Origin: Buddleja alternifolia
Taxonomy: Eukaryota > Streptophyta > Magnoliopsida > Lamiales > Scrophulariaceae
NCBI GenBank assembly: GCA_019426215.1
Contig: CM033402.1
Coordinates: forward strand, 25,269,102 to 25,333,101
Length of the DNA stretch: 64,000 nucleotides
Direction: 5' to 3'
Positions 58,461 through 64,000 of the stretch are shown here, in pieces. Position 1 is the first letter of the stretch, and the number at the start of each line of letters is the position of its first letter. Made by a program: the position numbers and the translations under genes. Under the pieces are notes generated by a model, which was given only the letters and a program-made list of their open reading frames with translations, did no database searches and was not told the DNA's origin.

Positions 58461-59087
58461 AACACTTCATAGAACATAAAGGTGTGAAGCCTCCTGCTGG
58501 TATGGGACAGTGGAAGGTGGATCACGATCACATGATATGATTACAAAAGTACATGGGTTATGTCCTCTGATTCATACGTAACATACTCGATTAATTTACC
58601 TTGTGATATGTTATTCTATTCTTTTGCTTGCCATCGTATATGTCCATGTCGTTAATGATTTTCGCTGCAGATTCTATCTCTCATGATAAGGTAAAGCAAG
58701 CCATTAGCCTACCTCACTGGGTCATTCGGACTCACCCTTTTTCTTTTCTCTTTCTAACTTTTCAGAAGAGCACGACATAGCAGGACCAGAGGGGGAAAAT
58801 CTTATCTAAGAAAGTTTTAAGGGTTCCCTAAAGTTTGAGAGTCAGATGTAGTTGTGTTGAATACCTTGTTCATATAATTATCTATTTTTGCTAGCTTGGG
58901 GTTTTGAATTTCATCTGAACTCTTATATGTAAATATGATGTTATGTGGTTATGTATATATGTGGTTATCTTGAAATTTTGTATAGTTCACGCTTAGCGTT
59001 AGCTCATGAAGGGATCGTCTCTCAGATTGAGCTAGCGTTGCGGTGTGGCGGGCTTCGGCTCCCATCCCCTGGCCGGAGGTTGCCACA

Positions 59088-60170
59088 GTTGGCTGTTGAC
59101 CAAAAGTCTCTCGACCCTTTCCAACCAGACCGCAAATGGCTTAGAGACCATCCACCAGAGCTAGTAATTGGAGATATGGAAGCACCTGTTACAACTAGGT
59201 CAGCTACAATTAATGAGGCCATGTTCGCAAGTTTCTTATTTCAGATGGAACCAAAGAAAGTGGATGAAGCGCTTAATGATTCAAGTTGGGTTGAAGCGAT
59301 GCAAGAAGAGTTTAACCAATTTGAGAGAAGCAAGGTTTGGCCGCTAGTACCAAGGCCTACTCATCAAGGAGTTATTGGAACTAGATAGGTTTTTAGGAAC
59401 AAGATGGACGAAGATGGCATTGTTATAAGAAACAAAGCTAGACTAGTCGCTCAGGGTTATTGTCAAGAAGAGGGAATTGATTTCGATGAAACATGCGCCC
59501 CAGTAGCCCGTCTTGAAGCGATTCGTATGTTCCTAGCGTTTGCCGCATTCAACAAATTCACGGTATATCAAATGGACGTGAAGAGTGCATTCTTGAATGG
59601 TAAACTCCAAGAAGAAGTCTATGTGGAGCAACCTCCAGGATTCATCAACAACCATGGCAAAAGTATGGTCTATAAGCTGGATAAGGCACTCTATGGCCTT
59701 AAACAAGCACCAAGAGCATGGTATGACACTCTCTCTATCTTCCTTATAGGTAAAGGCTTTTTAAAAGGCAGCGTTGACACAACATTATTTAAAATTACCC
59801 ATAATGAAGATATTCTCTCAGTCCAAATTCATGTTGATGATATTATATTCGGTTCTACAAATAAGCGATTGTGTGAGAAATTTTCGAAAATGATGCAAGA
59901 TCAATTTGAAATGAGTTTGATGGGTGAATTAACTTTCTTCTTAGGATTACAAGTTAAACAACTCCCTAATGGAATATTTATAAACCAAGTTAAATATACA
60001 AAAGACATGATTAAGAAATTTGGTATGGAAAATGCATCATCTTCAAAAATTCCAATGAAACAAACGCTTAAGTTAGATAAAGATGAACGTGGGAAAAAAA
60101 TTGATATCACTAACTATAGAGGTATCATTGGATCACTTCTTTATCTTACCGCTAGTAGACCAGATATTAT
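59088..60170 (+). pseudogene. SIRE-A copy 2 RT, nearly complete
   Basis: Begins in the integrase-RT linker (SLDPFQPDRKWLRDHPPELV), as at 13710 in copy 1. RT has SWVEAMQEEFNQF, then a stop at 59386-59388 where Trp is expected (GTR/VFRNK), [46 protein letters not shown] and the catalytic box as HVDDIIFGS (Tyr changed to His, about 59830). The reading continues to SRPDIM, where a DNA transposon is inserted. It lacks the large RT deletion of copy 1. Confidence 0.9.
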
Positions 60171-60903
60171 GGCTATGTTTGGTTATGTTTTCAAGTCATA
60201 TTTGGTCCAAAATTTCCGCCAAACAATGTTTGTTTCACATAATATTTCATCAAAAATACACAACTTTTTTCATCCAAAAAAACATAATCATTATTTTTCC
60301 TCTTTCTCTCACTTTGTCCCTTATCTCATTCTCTCTCCTCTATTTTTTATACAAAAAATTTCTCTCTCCTCTTAATATCCACTATCTCTCTCTCCTCTCT
60401 CTATCCCCCTCTCCTCTTTCTCTCTCTCTCCTCACTCTCTCTGTTCTCTCTCCTCACTCTTTCTCTTCTCTTTGACCGTGTCTTTTTTTTTTTTTTTATG
60501 TAATGTTTTGTCATATCTTTAACCATGTACCATTAAACTTTAAAATAGAAAAAAGTTTGTTTGTTTGTAATTCCATCATGAGAAATAGTATTATTGATAA
60601 AATATAGATTAAAATTTGTGGAGTTTTCTAAAGTAAAACTTTCAAATTTTGTTTTTCAAATTAGTTATAGTGAAAGTATTTGGATTTATATATATCTATA
60701 TTTATATACATATATATGTTATTTGTACATATTATTTTAAAGTTTTACTTATTTTTTATGTATGTGGTTGTGTATAATTTATCTCATTACTAAATTTGTG
60801 ATTTGATTGTGTGTGTGGATCGAGAAATGCATGTGTGTTACCCATATTTATGTGTGTATGTTTTCTTAATATATATTATGTGGGAAAAAAAAGGTCTTGG
60901 GAC

Positions 60904-60980
60904 AGTCAAAGGCAATTTGACTACGGTCAACTCGGGTTTGACCGAGTCAACCGTGTGGTCAACGCGGATTTGACCGCGTG
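60904..60980 (+). repeat. TTGAC/GTCAA cluster with hairpins inside DNA transposon
   Basis: Seven TTGAC or GTCAA elements in about 75 bp, in alternating orientation. CGGTCAACTCGG and CCGAGTCAACCG (about 60924-60953) can pair over 10 of 12 positions. TTGAC is the core of the W-box bound by WRKY factors; any binding here is inference. Confidence 0.75.
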
Positions 60981-61229
60981 AATAGTGATTTGAAGCAAGG
61001 GTTTCTTATTTCGTGGTTTTGGTTTGCATTTGGTAATTGACTTGTAATAGAAGTGACCTAATTATCTAAGAATAGGATTGTATTTTAATAATTTTTAAAA
61101 TAAATTACTTATTAATATTTTTTTTATAAATTAAATAAAAAAAAGAAAAAAGAAGGGGGAGGGGGAGACTGTTCATCGTCTTCCCCAATCTCCCCCAACC
61201 CCCCTCACACCCCTTTCCCAGGCGCGCGC

Positions 61230-61580
61230 ACACACACACAGTTTGAGCGCACACAAACACACACAATTACACACACAGTCACACACACACACACTATTAC
61301 ACGCACACACAATTACACACACAGTCACACACGCACACTGTTACACGCACTCTCACACACGCTGATACATATATATATGAATATATATACTTTTCTTTTA
61401 ATTATATATCAACTATTATTAACACTATTACTTATATATATATATATATATGTGTGTGTGTATATATATATATATACTTTTCTTTTAATTTTATATAAAC
61501 TACTATTACTACTATTACACAGATATATATATATATGTACACTAATATATATATATATATATATACACACACACTACTAT
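61230..61580 (+). repeat. CA- and TA-rich microsatellites
   Basis: ACACAC runs (61230-61365) followed by TATATA runs (61365-61385, 61435-61475, 61520-61565), all inside the DNA transposon. Open frames here are low complexity. Confidence 0.95.
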
Positions 61581-61868
61581 TACTTACATAAATACATATA
61601 TATTTATCTATATAATAATTATTTCAATCTCAATATTATATTATAATTTTTAATTATTGACAGACAAAAACTTACATGATTTGACAGCTACAGTAATTTA
61701 TGTTCCCTCTGAAAACAAAACCAAACACTATCTCACCAGAAAATCACTCAAAAACCAACTCCCAAAACATAACTAAACATTATCCCATCAAAATTGCACG
61801 TGTCCCCATAAAATTTTCACCAATAATTCTCACCAAAATACCATCCCAAAACATAACCAAACATAGCC

Positions 61869-62478
61869 TACGTTTTCGGTATGCATGTGTGCACGCTTTC
61901 AAGCTGATCCTAGAGAATCACACTTAAATGCTGCCAAGAGAATCCTTAAATACCTAAAAGGCTCACAAAATGTGGGCTTATGGTATCCACGGGACTCTCC
62001 TTTTAAACTAATTGGTTATTCAGACGTAGATTTTGCAAGATGCAAAATAGATAGGAAAAGTACTAGTGGTACATGTCAATTTCTAGGTGATAGACTAGTT
62101 TCGTGGCATAGTAAGAAACAACAATCCATAGCGACTTCTGCCGCTGAGGCAGAATATGTAGCCGCCGGGAGCTGTTGTGCACAAATTCTTTGGATGAGGC
62201 AACAACTTAGAGACTATGGAATTATCCTAGGTCCTACCCCAATCCATTGTGATAACCAAAGCGCTTTAGCTATGACTCAAAATCCTGTCCTTCATTCTAG
62301 AACTAAACACATTGACATTAGATACCATTTCTTCCGTGACCAGGTTCAAAAGAAAGATATCTCCATGCACTTCATTGGCACTGACAAACAACTGGCAGAT
62401 ATCTTTACCAAAGCGCTCAATGAACAACGCTTTCTCACTTTGAGAAGTGAATTAGGTATGATCGATTTAAACGCTTAA
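61869..62478 (+). pseudogene. SIRE-A copy 2 RNase H
   Basis: Open from CMCARFQADPRESH to a TAA at 62476-62478. Motifs are DVDFARCKIDRKSTSGT (the first Asp kept), SWHSKKQQSIATS, AEAEYVAAGSCCAQ, HCDNQSALAM and ADIFTKALNEQRF. It lacks the one-base deletion of copy 1. Intact by itself, but separated from RT by the DNA transposon. Confidence 0.9.
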
Positions 62479-63361
62479 ATCATAAAGCATCATATTTAAA
62501 TAGGCATACAATTTAGGGGGAATCCACCTTTTATTTATGTCTAAAGCGTCTTGACAAAATCTGAAATAAGTTATCAATTTTAGGGGGAACTTTACAATTG
62601 TACTTATAACAAGTTATAAGCAACTGTGATAAAAAATATTTTAAAATTAAATGCATTAATCACTAGCGCTTATCTTTATGCATGACGAAGTCAATATTTA
62701 AATAAAATTGTCTTTTCTGAATTCAAGCGATTGACTTCACCACAAACTTTACAAAATTAAATTATGTTCTCCAAAAGTCTTAAGCGTTAAAGAAATTCCC
62801 ACGATAACGCTAAGAAAATTGTTTTAAAATCATGCATAGTTTTCATCGATAAAAAGATCACGTGTGGATAAGTCTAAAAGATTAGATTTGATAATTACCC
62901 ACACGTGTCTATCAAATCAAACTAACGGTTATTGACATATATCTAAAACTAAGACAGTTCAGGCCTGCACGAGTCTGATTACGTGTCAATGTACTATCAG
63001 GCGCGTGCATTTCACGCTGAAAATTTCAAATCTTTTCAAACGTTTTTCAATAAATTTGGTAACTGCGGATCCCAAAATTTCGCACTTTTTTGTAACTGAT
63101 AAACTATTTTACCGCACTTTTTGCATCCGTATTTTCCTAAAAACGTATCAGATTTGACTCCTTTCAAAATTCAAACTCTTTGACTGACCACGTGTCAACA
63201 TCGTAGCCATTGAAACGATAATTTTTGCCTCTATTTAAACCCTTCAAGGTCTTTACAGTCAGATTTTATCACTTTCACAAATTCTCTCCGCTGTAAAAAT
63301 CTTTATCTTTCTCAAAGGCAAATATTCCTCTCTCTCTCAAAAAGCTTTCAAACTTTCAGCA
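62479..63361 (+). promoter_or_regulatory. Spacer with apparent promoter before env-like gene, copy 2
   Basis: Collinear with 14891-15769. TTTAGGGGGAA is at about 62512 and 62579. ACGTG boxes are at about 62899 (CACACGTGTC), 62980 (TACGTGTC) and 63187 (CCACGTGTC). A fourth is changed to GCGCGTGC near 63001. TATA-like CTATTTAAACC is at 63231-63241, and the ATG follows about 120 bp on. Shared layout in two diverged copies supports function in the ancestor. Confidence 0.55.
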
Positions 63362-64000
63362 ATGATACCCAAAGTTGCAAAATCTTCTAAATCATCCAAG
63401 TCAGCTACCAGAAAAACTTCCCGTGCTGAAAAACCCGTCACTGTTAACGCCAGATTTCTGGTTAACTGGGACTATCTGTTTGAAAACCAAAACTTTCCTC
63501 TTCGAACGATTCTTCCACTCGTTCAAGAATCTGGTTTGAGAGATATGATCACTACTATTTTCAACTACTTTGAAAATGAATCTCCCCACTTTTTCAACAA
63601 TGCTCAGATTTCTGAAGACGGCAATTCCATATCCCGCGTCTTCCCCTTCGCCAAAGAGACTTTTGTTCTTACTCCTTCCTTGATATCTTCATTGTTGGTT
63701 TTACCCAATGATGGCTCTGAGGTGGAACACATCAATCTCGGAGATGCTACAAAAGTCTGGGAATTGGTCAAGAAAGACGATGTCGTTACTGCATACGAGC
63801 CGAACTTCAAGAAGAACGACATGAAGGGAGAATATGTTATTCTCGCAGACATATGCTCCAAGATGATCGAATGCAAGAAAGGGACATTCGATAAAGTTAC
63901 AAACCTCCAGTACAAGATGATGGTGGCCATTCTGACCAAATTAAAGGTAAATTGGTCTCTCTCATTTTTAATCGCTTCAAGGCAGCGATGGCCAAGTCGG
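63362..64000 (+). pseudogene. SIRE-A copy 2 env-like gene, 5' part, runs off window
   Basis: The ATG at 63362 (MIPKVAKSSKSSKS) matches copy 1. The frame is open for about 200 codons, without the frameshift copy 1 has near 15997, through LVNWDYLFENQNF, FPFAKETFVLTPSL and ILADICSKMIECKKGTFDK. Near 63960 a short deletion (CTCTCATTTT for CTCTATGTTTTT) shifts the frame, so the final codons in the window are out of register. The rest lies outside. Confidence 0.8.

Larger units (their letters stand above)
56419..59087 (+). repeat. 3' LTR of chromovirus
   Basis: TGTAACACCCAATATT to GAGGTTGCCACA, about 2.67 kb. It has TA and CA microsatellites (56644-56806) and a 94-bp direct repeat (58213-58460). 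SIRE-A copy 2 pol follows at once. The right end is intact but the left half of the element is deleted, so no target duplication remains. Confidence 0.75.
60171..61868 (+). mobile_element. Non-autonomous TIR DNA transposon (PIF/Harbinger-like?)
   Basis: Terminal inverted repeats GGCTATGTTTGGTTATGTTTT (left) and its complement ending at 61868 match over 21 bp. A 3-bp flank TAT (60168-60170) and TAC (61869-61871) is the likely target duplication with one change. Excision rejoins RT to RNase H as in copy 1 (GATATTATGTTTT). The interior (1.7 kb) is A/T-rich, with C/T- (60360-60475), CA- (61230-61360) and TA-microsatellites. I see no transposase. The TIR type and short duplication suggest PIF/Harbinger, not certain. 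Confidence 0.8.

Noticed and set aside
61230..61365. Possible CRISPR-like or satellite array
   Set aside because: Simple CA microsatellite without regular spacers; the organism is a plant.
61377..61646. 89-codon frame rich in Tyr and Ile
   Set aside because: A product of TA/CA microsatellites.

Overview
The window is plant nuclear DNA, probably from a eudicot. It consists almost entirely of nested, mostly decayed LTR retrotransposons, as in heterochromatin. I found no single-copy host gene, rRNA, tRNA gene or CRISPR array. Evidence for a plant: Athila-type and chromovirus-type Ty3/gypsy elements, Ty1/copia elements with initiator-Met-tRNA primer sites, and the GT-AG introns of an embedded gene.

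Layout. (1) 1-8217: 3' half of an Athila-like Ty3/gypsy element (Athila-1), with broken pol, a broken plant-transposon-protein gene, a long 3' UTR and the 3' LTR. It sits in a 40-bp scrap of SIRE-like copia pol (8218-8257). (2) 8258-20981: decayed SIRE-like copia element (SIRE-A copy 1) with LTR, gag, protease/integrase, deleted RT/RNase H, and a large env-like gene that has its own apparent promoter and two introns. (3) 20982-22572: 3' end and LTR of a second SIRE-like subfamily (SIRE-B). (4) 22573-31392: Angela-like copia element, cut in its RT by a 2.1-kb solo LTR flanked by GAGCA duplications (27558-29685). (5) 31393-36947: SIRE-B env-like gene and 3' LTR. (6) 36948-39877: second Angela-like 5' end, joined to an inverted Angela-like pol fragment (39878-40603). 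(7) 40604-55163: third SIRE-B element (LTR, primer site, gag). Its gag is split by an 11.2-kb Athila-like element (Athila-2, 42351-53516) with an open 1,854-codon gag-pol. (8) 55164-64000: SIRE-A copy 2, containing a truncated chromovirus (55795-59087) and a 1.7-kb TIR DNA transposon (60171-61868). Its env-like gene runs off the window.

Most unusual features. Athila-2 has two 1,650-bp LTRs in INVERTED orientation, yet it is flanked by a perfect GTGAT target duplication. The inner edge of the misplaced LTR carries the 6-nt spacer plus the first 3 nt of the primer-binding site, which suggests that an aberrant cDNA was integrated by its two U3 ends. The SIRE-like env-like gene has phase-1 introns and a promoter-like region with repeated ACGTG boxes and a TATA-like box, seen in two copies. 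This looks like a semi-independent gene inside a retrotransposon, perhaps captured from a host.

Relative order, from nesting: Angela-like and SIRE-B elements are oldest. SIRE-A, the solo LTR, the chromovirus and the DNA transposon came later. Athila-2 is the youngest, with nearly identical LTRs and an intact ORF. All family and lineage names come from motif recognition by eye, without a database search.
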